DNA of 64,000 bases, from assembly GCA_035222895.1 (NCBI GenBank), contig JAVYIG010001046.1, forward strand, positions 62,001-126,000, read 5' to 3'. The translations under genes were made by a program, and so were the position numbers. Numbering within the stretch: position 1 is the stretch's first letter; every line of letters starts with the position of its first letter. This document shows, piece after piece, positions 1 to 11,520 of this stretch. This DNA is from Strongylocentrotus droebachiensis. Taxonomy: Eukaryota; Echinodermata; Echinoidea; Camarodonta; Strongylocentrotidae. Under the pieces are notes generated by a model. It saw nothing but the letters and a program-made list of their open reading frames with translations. It was not told the origin of the DNA and did no database searches.

Positions 1-522
1 GTGAGAACCCATTAACTAAACATTCTATTCAGGGTTGACGCTTTGCGTAACCTACAACCACAAAACTGTTGAGAATAAGAAGAAATAAACCTTGTATGAA
101 GTGATTTAATATGGAAACCAATTTAAAATTGTAATCTTCATAGAGTCAACTTTTCAAAGAATAAAAAACACCATGTTTATGAAAACAAGTTGAACTGGAT
201 ATCCATTGCGTGTGATATAGTAGTGGTAGAGGACATAACATGTACGGGCAGTGTATATACCTTGTGCCATGGAATAACAGACCCGTCAATGTTGGAGCTC
301 AAGCCAATATCCGGGTCACGAGAAAATAGCGTCAAACCGTTCTGTGCTTTTGCACACCAGGTCTTAAAATACAATATTCGCGAAGATGACTGCTTTTCAG
401 ACGAAAATATTTTCCAGGGGGGATTGGAACTGTCATCTTTATAAATAGCGAGCTTTCAGATACAAAGCAATTGCTCACTCTTCTCATCATAAACAAAGCT
501 ATATCCCACATTTAATCCACAG
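1..522 (+). other. Intron 1 (end) of the left TenA-like gene
   Basis: No coding sequence is seen. From about 150 on it matches the reverse complement of 34740-35150, which is intron 1 of the right copy. It ends in a good acceptor (TTTAATCCACAG). Exon 1 of this copy would lie outside the window. Confidence 0.7.
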
Positions 523-649
523 GTGGCTACACAGTTCAGGACGCCGTGTACTGCGATAATGCCACTGACTACTTTGGGATCGCTGAGATGAAAGCCTGCG
601 ATGAAGACCTAAAGGAATTCATTGCCGCACGCATGAAAAGTTACGCTGA
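523..649 (+). CDS. TenA-like left copy, exon 2
   Basis: 127 nt, entered in phase 1 (its GT completes a Gly codon begun by exon 1) and left in phase 2 at GTAAGT. It carries the QDAVY motif. The right copy has the same length and phases, with replacements such as YCDN to YCYN. Confidence 0.85.
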
Positions 650-3600
650 GTAAGTGTTTGGTTAAAATAGTATGGGTGTGGTGGGTGGTGGTGTGATTGA
701 TCGTTTGATTGATTTTTTTTTATTTTATGGTCAGTTTTTATTCTTTTCTCTCTTGAAACAAATTATAATCATAGTACAAATTACAATCATCATATGTAAC
801 GCTCACTGCAAATGTGATGACATTATAAATCAGTATAAATTTTTGTCTTACAAACGGCTTCAAGGGAAACTTACATAATTAGTTCCTATACATCATATTC
901 GACACAAAAATTCATATTTTCAAAGAAAACATATGCAGTTGTATAATCAAAAAAAAAATTGTTTTAACAATGTAGCAACTTATACTTCTTTTATACTGTT
1001 GTCCTGAGAGAAAAGTTTTCTCTTTTTGTTAACCCTACCCTACCCGACCTCTCCCTTATCCCCCTCCCCCCCCCCTCTTAACCGGTGGACGACTGGCTCT
1101 GGGTTCCAATTGTTTGTCTAATACTCAGGTTATCCCATTTAGAAAAATGAATAGTGAGAGTTCCCCTCATTGCTGCCAATTTCCTTTCTTCTACTTTATC
1201 CCCTATTATACTATTCTTTCATTAAAAGAGGGTGGTTTTTTAAGTTCTCTATTTCTATAAATCAGATATTTAACAAGAATTAAAACATGATTCATTAATT
1301 GATATTTTCCTTTATTTCTCTCCTCTTTCCCATACAGAATTTCCTCCAAACTACAGTTATGTATTTCAAAGTCTAAAAATCTCGTGCACATTCCCCACAC
1401 TGATTGTGCAAATTCAGAAGTATAGAATAAAATGTTTATATGTTTCTTCATCTTTTTCGCAAAATGAGCATAACTTAGTCGAGACAAGACCACAATGGAA
1501 GAGGTGATGGTTTGTATATAATATATTATGTATAAGTTTGAACTGAAACTCTCTTAATCGACTGTTAAGTGTACACTGTCTTAGTCTTAAAAATATGTTT
1601 TCTATTTCCTTACAGGAAAAACCATAGTTCCTTCCAATTCTCTCAAAAACCAATGGTTTAAAATCATCTTTCTTTATTAATTGTACATAAATTTGTTTTG
1701 ATTTTAGATCAGCTATATTAGTTGTTTTCTTCCCCAAAGTGAAATCAGTTCCAGAATCATTTTTTTCTTCTCCCTTTCTAAAATTATTTTTCCAACAAAC
1801 TGGTAAACAGGCATAAAAGTGCTTGTTCTTTTCAATTTCATTTACTTCAACACCTAAATCGATAAAATGCCTGTCACATTTTAGTTTACCATCGTTTTCC
1901 AGAATATGTTTTAATTTGTAAATTCCTTTGTCATACAACCTCTTATCGTATATACAACTTCCTTTATATCGAATAAGTTTATTATTAAAAATTACCACAT
2001 CACCAATGTCTATACTCCTTATATGTCTCGTATTCACCCAATCTTCTAATAAATCCATATAAAATTGTGGAGCTGTCACTTTTAATAAACTTGGTATATA
2101 GTCACATTAAAATATCAAATCTCCACCCACGTGTTCAGTGACAAAGTTAAAATATTGTTTCCATTTCATGTCTTCATCTTTGTTTAGAAGTTTTTGAATC
2201 CACATAATTCGCTGCGATTTAACTTGTGCAGAAAAATTTAACATCTTTAACCCCCCTTGCTTATAGTCTAAGAACATGGTGTTTCTATTGATTTTATTTG
2301 TTTTTCCTTTCCATATGAAATCAAAAGTTAATTCATCCAGTGAATCATAAACCCATTTTGGAACAGGAGTAAGTGACGCCCGATAAAGAACTTTAGAATA
2401 AATGTGCACCTTCAATAGTTGAATCTTACCCATAAGTGTTAAATCCCTTTGCTTCCAAAAATTTAAAAGTGTTTTTATTTTACTTAAGATTTCTTTATAA
2501 TTTAGTTCTTCTTTCTTGTGTTCATCGAGGGAAAAGAAATTCCCTAAAACCTACAGAAAGTCAACTATTTCGCCAAAAGCAAAATCACAATCTAAACGTT
2601 GACATAAACCTAACCTTAATATTTTAGTCTTGTCGTTGTTTATTTTCAGTCCAGAATTTTTTTCGAAATCTGCAAATAATACTTTTAACCTATTAATTTA
2701 TTTTTTATTGCGAACAAAAATTGTCATATCATCCGCATAAGTTACTAGTTTAGTTTCCTTATCTCCAAAATTAATTCCGTCCACCAAATTATCTATTCGT
2801 AATTTGTGTGCCATTACTTCAATACACAAGATAAAGAGGTACGGAGAAAGAGGGTCTCCCTGTCTTACTCCCCTTTCTACTTTGAAATAACCAGTGGACC
2901 CTCCTTCATTTAATACACAACTTAGAGTGTTCGTGTATAAAACTTTAACCCACTTTTGAAAGGATGGACCGAAACCAAATGACGACAGAACTTTTTGAAG
3001 AAATTGATGTGAAATTGAGTCAAAAGCTTTTTCGAAGTCTATAGCTAACAAAAAACCAGATAAATTGTAACGGGATGTATGAAAAATAATATCATCTATA
3101 ATGCGAATGGCCTCACCAATATTCCTCCCTTTCATGTAGCCCACCTGATCTCCCATAATGATCTCATTTAATACTTTCTTGATTCGCTTAGCCAAAATGT
3201 TTGTTAAAATTTTATAATCGACATTAAGAAGGGAAATGGGTCTATAATTTTTCAGTAAAAAGGGATCTTTCCCATCTTTAGCGATTAACGTAATTACAGC
3301 TTCTTTTTGAGACGATGCTAATTCTCCTAATCTATATGCTTCATTCAAGGCATCTTTAACTAAATCTCCAATATCCGGCCAAAAGGTACGATAAAATTCT
3401 GAAGAAAAACCGTCATTTCAAGGTGATTTGTTCTGTTTTAATTCTTTTAAGATTTCTAGGCATTCTTTATTACTTATAGATCCTTCACAGTATTCTCGAG
3501 ATTTTTCAGTCAATTTCGGTAAACCTTGAAAGAAACTATTATAACAATTATCCGAGCACCCGTACTCTACTTTACTGTACAACATGCTGTAAAACTTCCG

Positions 3601-6273
3601 GATTTCTTCAGTTATCCTTTTTTCATCGCAGCAAATAGCACCATGTGAGGTTTTAATTTTTTTAATAGTACTCTTTCTTTTGTTATTTTGCATTAATTGA
3701 TTGAAATAACGCGAATCCCTTTCTCCGCTTTCGTACCACGAGGCTCGTGATCGAATCATAATTCCTTCATTTACATAGCTATAAACTTCCTTTAATTTCT
3801 TTTTTGTATTTTCCAATTTTTCTAAAATATCTGCATTAGTGGTTTCCGTCAATTGTTGTTCTAAACATTGTATTTCTTTTTCTAAATCTGTTCTTATTGT
3901 TCTTCTTTGATCAGCCAATTTTTTTGAATTTTTGTGTGTAAAGCTCCGAATTTTCATTTTTTAAAAATCCCATAACAACCTTTTGTCTTTTATTTCAGTT
4001 TGTAGTTCGTTTTTTAATTGACAAATTTTCTTTTTTAACTCTCTAACATAATCTTCATTTTCACATAAACTATTATTGAATTTCCAATATGACCCTTTTC
4101 TTCCATTCGTTTTATTGACTGTTTTGTCAAATAAACGTAAAAATATTGAATGATGATCAGGGGCAACATATGGAATTATATCGCACTTCATAACCATTTC
4201 CTCTAGACATTCCGATATTATCCAGTAATCTAGTCTACTTTGCATAAAGGGATTGTTTTGCATATAAGTGAATTGCCTTTTTAAAGAATGCCTACATCTC
4301 CAAATATCCAAAAGCTGCAAATCTTCCATGAATTTTTCAAATTCTCGATTAAATCTTTTCGAAATCCTGTTTGAAGATTTCCCGTTATAATCAAATTCAA
4401 TGTCCCTAATCATGTTAAAATCACCACCTATTATAACCGGGTAGTTATCTTTATTTAACTTAGCCAGATTATTGCGTAATTTTCGAAGAAATTGCAATTG
4501 ATCATTCTCAAAATTGATCGATCAATTGATCGATTGATTGATTTTTTTTTTTTTTATGGTCAGTTTTTTATTCTTTTCTCTCTTGAAACAAATTATAATC
4601 ATAGTACAAATTACAATCATCATAATATGTATCGCTCACTGCAAATGTGATGACATTATAAATCAGTATAAATTTTTGTCTTGCAAACGGCTTCAAAGGA
4701 AACTTACATAGTTAGTTCCTATACATCATATTCGACACAAAAATTCATATTTTCAAAGAAAACATATGCAGTTGTATAATCCAAAAAATTTGTTTTAACA
4801 ATGTAGCAACTTATACTTCTTTTATACTGTTGTCCTGAGAGAAAGGTTTTCTCTTTTTGTTAACCCTACCCTACCCGACCTCTCCCTTACCCCCTCCCCC
4901 CTCTTAACCGGTGGACGACTGGCTCTGGGTTCCAATTGTTTGTCTAATACTCAGGTTATCCCATTTAGAAAAATGAATAGTGAGAGTTCCCCTCATTGCT
5001 GCCAATTTCCTTTCTTCTACTTTATCCCCTATTATACTATTCTTTCATTAAAAGATGGTGGTTTTTTAAGTTCTCTATTTCTATAAATCAGATATTTAAC
5101 AAGAATTAAAACATGATTCATTAATTGATATTTTCCTTTATTTCTCTCCTCTTTCCCATACAGAATTTCCTCCAAACTACAGTTATGTATTTCAAATCGA
5201 CTGTTAAGTGTACACTGTCTTAGTCTTAAAAATATGTTTTCTATTTCCTTACAGGAAAAACCATAGTTCCTTCCAATTCTCTCAAAAACTAAAGGTTTAA
5301 AATCATCTTTTTTATTAATTGTACATAAATTTGTTTTGATTTTAGATCAGCTATATTAGTTGTTTTCTTCCCCAAAGTGAAATCAGTTCCAGAATTATTT
5401 TTTTCTTCTCCCTTTCTAAAATTATTTTTCCAACAAACTGGTAAACAGGCATAAAAGTGCTTGATCTTTTCAATTTCATTTACTTCAACACCTAAATCGA
5501 TAAAATGCCTGTCACATTTTAGTTTACCATCGTTTTCCAGAATATGTTTTAATTTGTAAATTCCTTTGTCATACAACCTCTTATCGTATATACAACTTCC
5601 TTTATATCGAATAAGTTTATTATTAAAAATTACCACATCACCAATGTGTATACTCCTTATATGTCTCGTATTCACCCAATCTTCTAATAAATCCATATAA
5701 AATTGTGGAGCTGTCACTTTTAATAAACTTGGTATATAGTCACATTAAAATATGAAATCTCCACCCACGTGTTCAGTGACAAAGTTAAAATATTGTTTCC
5801 ATTTCATGTCTTCATCTTTGTTTAGAAGTTTTTGAATCCACATAATTCGCTGCGATTTAACTTGTGCAGAAAAATTTAACATCTTTAACCCCCCTTGCTT
5901 ATAGTCTAAGAACATGGTGTTTCTATTGATTTTATTTGTTTTTCCTTTCCATATGAAATCAAAAGTTAATTCATCCAGTGATTGATGTATTGATCGATCA
6001 ATCAATCGATCGATCTAGTTAGTGAGTGAGTAAAATACAGCTTATCCACTTCGGCAGTGGATATATAGCCAGTATAGTCTGAACCGATGATTTGCCTGCA
6101 GTCTTCTCTGATTCATGAAAGGTTCTCACACTATGAACATAACGGACAAAGAAAGAAGACAAAATATACAGTTCCTAGCTCATTCTACCCTCAACAATTG
6201 CTGTGGTCAGGGGCGTACGTAGGGGGGAGGGGGTTTGGGGGGGGGGGTTAAACACCCCCTTTTTTTTTTTTTT

Positions 6274-6309
<36 letters not shown>

Positions 6310-6416
6310 ATACCCACGACTAACCTAAAAAAGGTGACCTTACCCACCCCCCCCAACGAAGAAAAATGTCAAATTTTCAAATTTCGAGACCAAAAAAAAA
6401 AAAAAAGTGACCGCTT

Positions 6417-6450
<34 letters not shown>

Positions 6451-8129
6451 CCCCTCCCCCCCACTGAGCGACTTTTCGGCTGGCTGAGTCGTTGCAATTT
6501 TTTTTGGAATACCAAAAAAAAAAAAAAAAAAATCCGCTTATCCCCCCCCCCCCCCCCCCCCCCCACTGAGCGACTTTTCGGCCGGCGCGACTTTTCAATT
6601 TTCGGGAGCAAAATATTTTTGGCCCGATTTTAAAAAAAACCTTGAAAAAATCCTGCGTACGCCCCTGGCTGTGGTAGACAAAGGAACATCCCTTCACTGC
6701 TATTATGTACAAATGTGTAGAACAGGTGAATATGCATGTGACACCTGTTCTACACACAAAACGTACTACCTTTCGGTAAAAAGGTCTGGAAATTAGGTGA
6801 TTGCAATCACTTAAGTCGATTCGACCAACTAATTGTCGTTATTTTCCCACTAAAAGCTTTATTCAAGCACTTTGGTTTTTTAAGGAATTTAAAAATTAGT
6901 ATTGTCTTTCAAATGCCGTTCGAATTTACCCCTTTTTCTTTCTTTTTTGGCCTGCAAATGGAGCATATAGTACCTTAGACACTGAGAACCTCGTTTTCAA
7001 ACCTGGCAGTGTGCAGATTGGTGCTATTTTCTTAAATTTGAAGTTCGTCTATATTTTGGCTTTTTCAACCAACCTGTATTAAGCGTGTATATCGGTTATT
7101 TTCAATCAAAATGTATTTAGCGTGTATGCTCATGATTGTATTTGAAGGTACACGGAGATGATGTTCAAAGAGTGGTACATCCAGGACCCGAAAGGGATTG
7201 CCATGGGAGACGCCGCTGCCTCCTACTCTAAATTCGAGCTGGACGTGGCTAAAAAGGAGGAACCGTTTTACCTGCTGATCGCCATGTTGCCGTGCGAGAA
7301 GCTGTGGGGGTGGCTTGCTCAGCAGATCGAATCAGGCATAGTAAGAATAGACAAGATCCATTAAGCCCCGCCCCTTTCTTAATGACCAATCCCACCCGCA
7401 TTTTACACGCACTCACACGCATGGAACGGTGTCTGTCGGACCATAGTCGCGGTCGTGATTTGTCAGTTCGGCAAGGGGCGGGGCTTTATGGATTATCGTA
7501 TTCAGCTTGTTAAGAATCCAACAATTTATAGGGGTTGGTCGCCGAAACATTTTGCACACGACCCCTTGCTGTACTGCTCCCAAACTACGTCATATTTCAT
7601 GTCCCATTGTTTACATGCTTACTAGTTTCGTTTCGTTCTGTTCAAACTCTGGGCAGACAGGTAAACCCTCACGAAGACATGTTTTGTTTGTTTATCCTGA
7701 TGAAAATAAAACAATAATTAATTGATGGAATATTTATTTTTGTAGCCGGATGGAATTTTTTAAGTTGAAATTGTTGTGATGTACACAAGTTTGTTTGGGA
7801 TCGATCAAACTAAAACCGCCGTCAAATAAAAAAAGGTAAAAACATTCATATATGAAAATGAAAACTAAGCGAAATTCTGTATAATTATTCGTCCAAAGTA
7901 CGGGTTTCCACGTTACGTATTTTTTATTGTGCAATTATAGAATGACACCAACGTGTACAGTTTCTGGATAGAAGAAAACAAGCCGGGAAGCCATACACTC
8001 GCGACTTACATCAACGATAATGCCGAGAAGTTTGGCGTGGATCCACCGAAGGCCATGGACATCTACCAAAAGGGTATGCAGTGCGAGGTGGATTTTTTCA
8101 CTTCGGGAACAATCGAGGAGGTCAACTGA
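523..8129 (+). CDS. TenA/thiaminase-2-like protein, left copy, 5' partial (exons 2-4)
   Basis: Exons 523-649, 7148-7340 and 7941-8129 join in frame with GT/AG borders and end in TGA. TenA (TENA/THI-4, haem-oxygenase-like all-alpha fold) enzymes cleave thiamin or hydrolyse its breakdown product aminomethyl-HMP for salvage. Residues match the B. subtilis TenA active site: QDAVY in exon 2 (Asp44/Tyr47), Tyr in AASYSKF (Tyr112), Cys in MLPCEKLW (Cys135), Tyr in NVYSFW (Tyr163) and Glu in QCEVDFF (Glu205). Exon 1 is not in the window. Intron 2 is swollen to 6.5 kb by LINEs and a hAT-like element. Open frames and retained catalytic residues suggest a working gene; thiaminase versus salvage activity cannot be told from sequence. 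Confidence 0.82.
705..4500 (-). mobile_element. Tx1/L1-like LINE, 5'-truncated, copy 1
   Basis: Read on the - strand it runs from the second half of an endonuclease (GGDFN near 4420, PDHHS near 4160) through reverse transcriptase (AIDFEKAFDS near 3040, [13 protein letters not shown] near 2860, YADDM near 2740) to a Cys/His zinc-knuckle end (CSFCEKDEETYKHF near 1450). At least three in-frame stops (near 3420, 2698 and 2107) and small frameshifts break it. The 3' end is oligo(A) at about 705, running straight into AATCAATC repeats. It lies in intron 2 of the left TenA gene; the right arm has no LINE at the matching site. Confidence 0.9.
1206..4497 (-). pseudogene. LINE ORF2 remnant (endonuclease-RT-zinc knuckle)
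   Basis: Open pieces are 4497-3961, 3957-3418, 3348-2698, 2433-2107, 2079-1414 and 1493-1206. Between pieces the protein can be followed in the same or a neighbouring frame, so this is one gene broken by point changes. The stop near 3420 replaces the Gly of an NKSPG motif. Confidence 0.85.
4545..5984 (-). mobile_element. Tx1/L1-like LINE, copy 2, 5'-truncated with internal deletion
   Basis: It is nearly identical to about 705-2345 but lacks about 195 bp (the part equal to about 1363-1557), with a clean join near 5197. It shares with copy 1 the TAA stop after GGD(F/L)IF (5745 and 2107). Its 3' oligo(A) at 4545 and its 5' end at 5984 both abut GATT/GATC repeats. Either one defective source seeded both copies, or one is a local duplicate. 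Confidence 0.88.
5984..6016 (+). repeat. GATT/GATC microsatellite, LINE target
   Basis: A short imperfect tetranucleotide repeat, part of the tract split by the LINEs; other pieces lie at 693-704 and 4500-4545. The unsplit counterpart is at 34180-34262 in the right arm, next to the same GTGGGTGGTGG-type sequence. Confidence 0.8.
6208..6667 (+). mobile_element. hAT-like MITE with 8 bp target duplication
   Basis: Terminal inverted repeats are CAGGGGCGTACGTAGG (left) and CAGGGGCGTACGCAGG (right, reverse complement). It is flanked on both sides by GCTGTGGT (6200-6207 and 6668-6675). The inside is long runs of A, C and G with no real coding frame. An 8 bp duplication with CAGGGGCG ends fits the hAT superfamily. 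It lies in intron 2 of the left TenA gene. Confidence 0.88.
7148..7340 (+). CDS. TenA-like left copy, exon 3
   Basis: 193 nt. Acceptor TTTGAAG, donor GTAAGA after codons for ESGI. It carries the Tyr and MLPC (nucleophile Cys) motifs. The right exon is also 193 nt. Confidence 0.88.
7354..7495 (+). repeat. Fold-back element in TenA intron 3
   Basis: Ends pair as CCATTAAGCCCCGCCCCTT and its near-complement AAGGGGCGGGGCTTTATGG. The same element sits in the same intron of the right copy, so it was there before the arms duplicated. Confidence 0.75.
7941..8129 (+). CDS. TenA-like left copy, exon 4 (C-terminus)
   Basis: Acceptor GCAATTATAG; 62 residues, then TGA at 8127-8129. It carries NVYSFW and the CEVDFF motif with the expected catalytic Glu. 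No AATAAA lies close by; ATTAAA is near 8428 and AATAAA near 8763. Confidence 0.88.
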   Translation, partial: NDTNVYSFWIEENKPGSHTLATYINDNAEKFGVDPPKAMDIYQKGMQCEVDFFTSGTIEEVN

Positions 8130-8159
8130 ATGGTCTGAACGTTCCAACGTTCCACCTGT

Positions 8160-8760
8160 GATGTTGCAACACTCTTAATTAATTAATGCAAAATTACACA
8201 TGATCGAAACCTACTTGGTGAACGTTAGGCTCCGTCATTTTTTGCAATTCTATTAAGCGCAATTGATACTGGAATACTCTTTTTTATAATGTTTTTTAGC
8301 TCGTGGCAATTCTAGCAGTTTATGGCAATTTTTGGAAAATCGCGTTTTATTCGTAGAATTTAGTGATTGAGTTTTAAGTGGAATGTTATCTGTAACATAT
8401 GATCATTAAGTATGTGCGTATTAAACCTATGGACCAAAACCAAAACCTGCAGGATGGACCACTATGTTGCGATGTTGCAACACTCTTAATTAATTGAATA
8501 ATTAATCAATTAATTAATGCACAATTACACATGATCTAAACCTACTAAGTAAACGTTTGGCTCTGTCAGACTTTTGCATTAAGCGCAATTTATACTGAAA
8601 CAATTTTAAAACAACCTTGTGTTTTAGCTCGTGGCAATTCTATCAATTTATGGCAAATTTCAGAAAATGACTTATTTTGTAGAATTTAGTGCTTGAGTTT
8701 TAAGTGGAATGTTATCTGTTACATGTGGCCATTAAGTAAGTGCGTATTAAATCTATGGAC
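8160..8760 (+). repeat. Tandem duplication of about 307 bp downstream of TenA exon 4
   Basis: GATGTTGCAACACTCTTAAT starts near 8161 and again near 8468, followed by matching text (TTACACATGATC, AAGCGCAATT, GAATTTAGTG, TGGAATGTTATCTGT). The right arm has one copy, ending near 30290. Confidence 0.8.
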
Positions 8761-9107
8761 AAAATAAAACCTGGAGGCGTATTGGTGCGAATCAAAAATT
8801 ATTATGTTGGTTGTACACGGTAAATGGTCTTGGTCAAAATACCCAAAAAATAGAAAGAAAAAATAGCAACATATCACCACCAGCTGACAATGGGAGTTTG
8901 TGATTTGTTTTTCCAAAAATAGTGATGATCAGGTAACTGGGTTCGAATTTTGGAAATTATTGCCTCGTCTCTCCAGGCCGTTTAATCAAACGGCACGATT
9001 AAACCTCCCACTACAACCCCCATTCCGGTGTTGCACATGTGTTTATTTAAACCGTTCACGTGGCGACTGCAACCGCACTTTTGACTGGCCACTCCCGAGG
9101 CTCGGTG

Positions 9108-9615
9108 TAAAAATGTCAGAGGTAAAAATGTCAGAGGTAAAAATGTCAGAGGTAAAAATGTCAGAGGTAAAAATGTCAGAGGACAAAAATGTCAGAGGTA
9201 AAAATGTCAGAGGAAAAAATGTCAGAGGTAAAAATGTCAGAGGTAAAAATGTCAGAGGAAAAAATGTCAGAGGAAAAAATGTCAGAGGTAAAAATGTCAG
9301 AGGTAAAAATGTCAGAGGTAAAAATGTCAGAGGTAAAAATGTCAGAGGTAAAAATGTCAGAGGAAAAAATGTCAGAGGTAAAAATGTCAGAGGAAAAGAT
9401 GTCAGAGGAAAAAATGTCAGAGGTAAAAATGTCAGAGGAAAAGATGTCAGAGGAAAAAATGTCAGACGTAAAAATGTCAGAGGTACAAATGTCAGAGGAA
9501 AAAATGTCTGAGGTAAAAATGTCAGAGGTAAAAAATGTCAGAGGAAAAAATGTCAGAGGTAAAAATGTCAGAGGTACAAGCAAAAAAAAATTTTTTTCCT
9601 CTGACATTTTTACCT
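9108..9615 (+). repeat. 15 bp minisatellite (about 32 units) with inverted end unit
   Basis: Units of GTAAAAATGTCAGAG vary mainly at one position (GGTAAAA vs GGAAAAA). Since 15 is a multiple of 3, several frames stay open and read as MSEVK/MSEEK or, on the other strand, FTSDI. The array ends in an inverted unit (CCTCTGACATTTTTACC, 9599-9615) that can pair with the last units through an A/T-rich loop. No counterpart is seen in the right arm. Confidence 0.9.
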
Positions 9616-9800
9616 GGCACCACTCCCGAATCCATAAGAGCTTGACGAACTGACCAATCACGGCCTTGACAATGGTTTGAAAGAGATCGGTCCATGCGCG
9701 TGAAATGATTCGACCTGCTTGGAATGCCACTCCCACATCTTCTCGCACACAAAATGTGAACCTCTTTAGCTGCATTTCGAGGAATGTTTTCCAATTTCGG
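9612..9800 (-). pseudogene. Decayed third TenA exon 3 plus intron 3 fragment
   Basis: On the - strand, 9760-9710 resembles the exon 3 end (TGTGCGAGAAG.TGTGGG, then AGCAGGTCGAATCA), and 9700-9612 resembles intron 3 (CGCATGGACCG, GTGATTGGTCAGTTCG, CTTATGGATTCGG). The conserved CCG of the MLPC motif is damaged, and no other exon is seen. It is a third, dead partial copy facing opposite to the left gene. Confidence 0.7.
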
Positions 9801-10130
9801 CTTAGCGAGAAATAAGGAGCTCCAAACTGATCCTTTAATGTGAAGGAAAAATTACACTGTAGTGCCAACAACTGCGCAGAGAAAATGATTGTCGAAAAAC
9901 AGCTTTGGAAAAAAAAAATCATCCGTTTCTTGAGCTACCCACGTCCCCAAGAAAAAAAGGTTATTTTGAACAGGCAAAACGTTTCAAACAAAATAGCCCC
10001 TAAAGATTCTATAAGACTGAAAGTTTTAGAAATGCCAACAATTTAAATTGATGCCGACTAGTATATTTAATTTGTTTTATTCTTTGTTTCTACTTATTTT
10101 TTGGGGGAATATATGACTTCGAGCAATAAT

Positions 10131-10772
10131 TAATTTGAAGAAAACCATCCACTCTTACCCTACAAGGCAAACTGAAAAATTCAATTTAAGATATCAAAAA
10201 ACCGCATTAGCTCTCAAATCCATTAGACACGCCGGCCCAGACATCTTGAACTCTCTGCCCATTGTAATAAGAAACCTTAGGACATTGTGTTCTTTTAAGA
10301 AGGCAGTTAAAATTTTACCGTATTTATGTTCGTGTGTACATTGACTGTATATTCAACAATGATGTGTAATCGTACATGACCTAGCATCGTTTATCCATTC
10401 ATGAATGAACCTGCATTCAATCAGCAGATGTATGAGATTTATTGTATTATTACCAACGCCCCTTTTCTCCCATTTCCTTTTCTTCTCTGCAAGTCACATT
10501 TTTTTTATATAAATATTTTTATTGTTGTATCTAAGTTGAGGCCTGCGGGCACGTCAAGCTACTTTGCTTATTTCTGTAGCCTTCCTGAATATAATGTATG
10601 TTAATTATGCATTTAATATATTTGTTTAATTTCGTTTATTATCTGTATACAATTATATACACTTAAAATATTGTATCAAACCATATTTTGTTCATGAAAA
10701 TGTATGATGAAAAAAGAAAAAAGATGCAGAAACCAATAAATCTAAATCTAACTCTAAATCAAATCAAAATCA
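10131..10772 (+). mobile_element. CR1/L2-like LINE 3' end, left arm only
   Basis: Codes for the C-terminus of a reverse transcriptase ORF (HSYPTRQTEKFNL...SIRHAGPDILNSLP, 10150-10344), closely like 41829-42028, followed by a 3' UTR and a TCTAAATC/AAATCAAA tail. The right arm lacks it: flanks AGCAATAATTA and ACTCAAAAATTGG are joined there near 25222. AATTA appears on both sides as a short target duplication. Confidence 0.85.
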
Positions 10773-11084
10773 AATTACTCAAAAATTGGTCTTGGGGGAA
10801 ACTTTCCTCATTGCACTACATTGGGCCACAAATTTGTGTAGCACAGAATAGTTTCGATTTGAAAAACGTGTTAATTATTAGGGACATCTAAAAGCCTTAG
10901 CTATTTAAGCTCTGGCTTCCCCGAACGGCCTCCATTACTCATTTACTTAGCCAATCTTGTTTTGTCAGTAATAAGTAATTGTAACAGGTCGATAATTGGA
11001 TCACAAATAGAAACATGTACTGCAAGTGCAAAAAGGGGCACCAAATATGTGAAGTTTTCATTGAATGAATTTTAATTGAATTGA

Positions 11085-11520
11085 ATTTCTTTATTGTCAT
11101 GCAAAAATAAAATGAAGGCATAAAAATCGTCTTACGACTCATATTTCTATAAAATAGGACAATACATTAACATAATCATGAACAAATTACTAGAAATAAC
11201 ATAAATAACATAACAATGTAATATTAGTTAATGTCTCTGTTGAGAGCCGGAGGAATTATTTGTATTATTGGTACTCCCCTGGCTCCCAACAGACAATACT
11301 AACTAAAATATATTCTAGAAAATGTTCATGACAACAATCAATAACATTTAAATCGAACAAATCACAGCCAAGATCTAAAATCAAAGCAGACATAAACTAA
11401 CCATACATTATATACTGGATTTCAAAGAGGAGGGACAAGGGAGAGAAAAGAAGAGAGACAGAGAGAAATGGAGAAAGGAAGAAAGAGAGATAGAGGGAGG
11501 AAGGAAGAGAGGAACAGTTC
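11085..11520 (-). mobile_element. Probable retroelement 3' tail (left arm)
   Basis: On the - strand it ends in CATGACAATAAAGAAATTC followed by AATTC repeats, the usual look of a LINE or SINE 3' end with AATAAA. The upstream part is purine-rich (11420-11520). The right-arm counterpart is 24470-24935, so it predates the duplication. No reverse transcriptase sequence is recognised. Confidence 0.45.

Noticed and set aside
6235..6757. Pro-, Gly- and Lys-rich frames on both strands
   Set aside because: They are translations of homopolymer runs inside the hAT-like element.
8900..9922. Open frames of 154-248 codons on both strands over the MSEVK/FTSDI repeat
   Set aside because: The 15 bp unit without stops opens several frames together. 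The flanks do not extend into any recognised protein.
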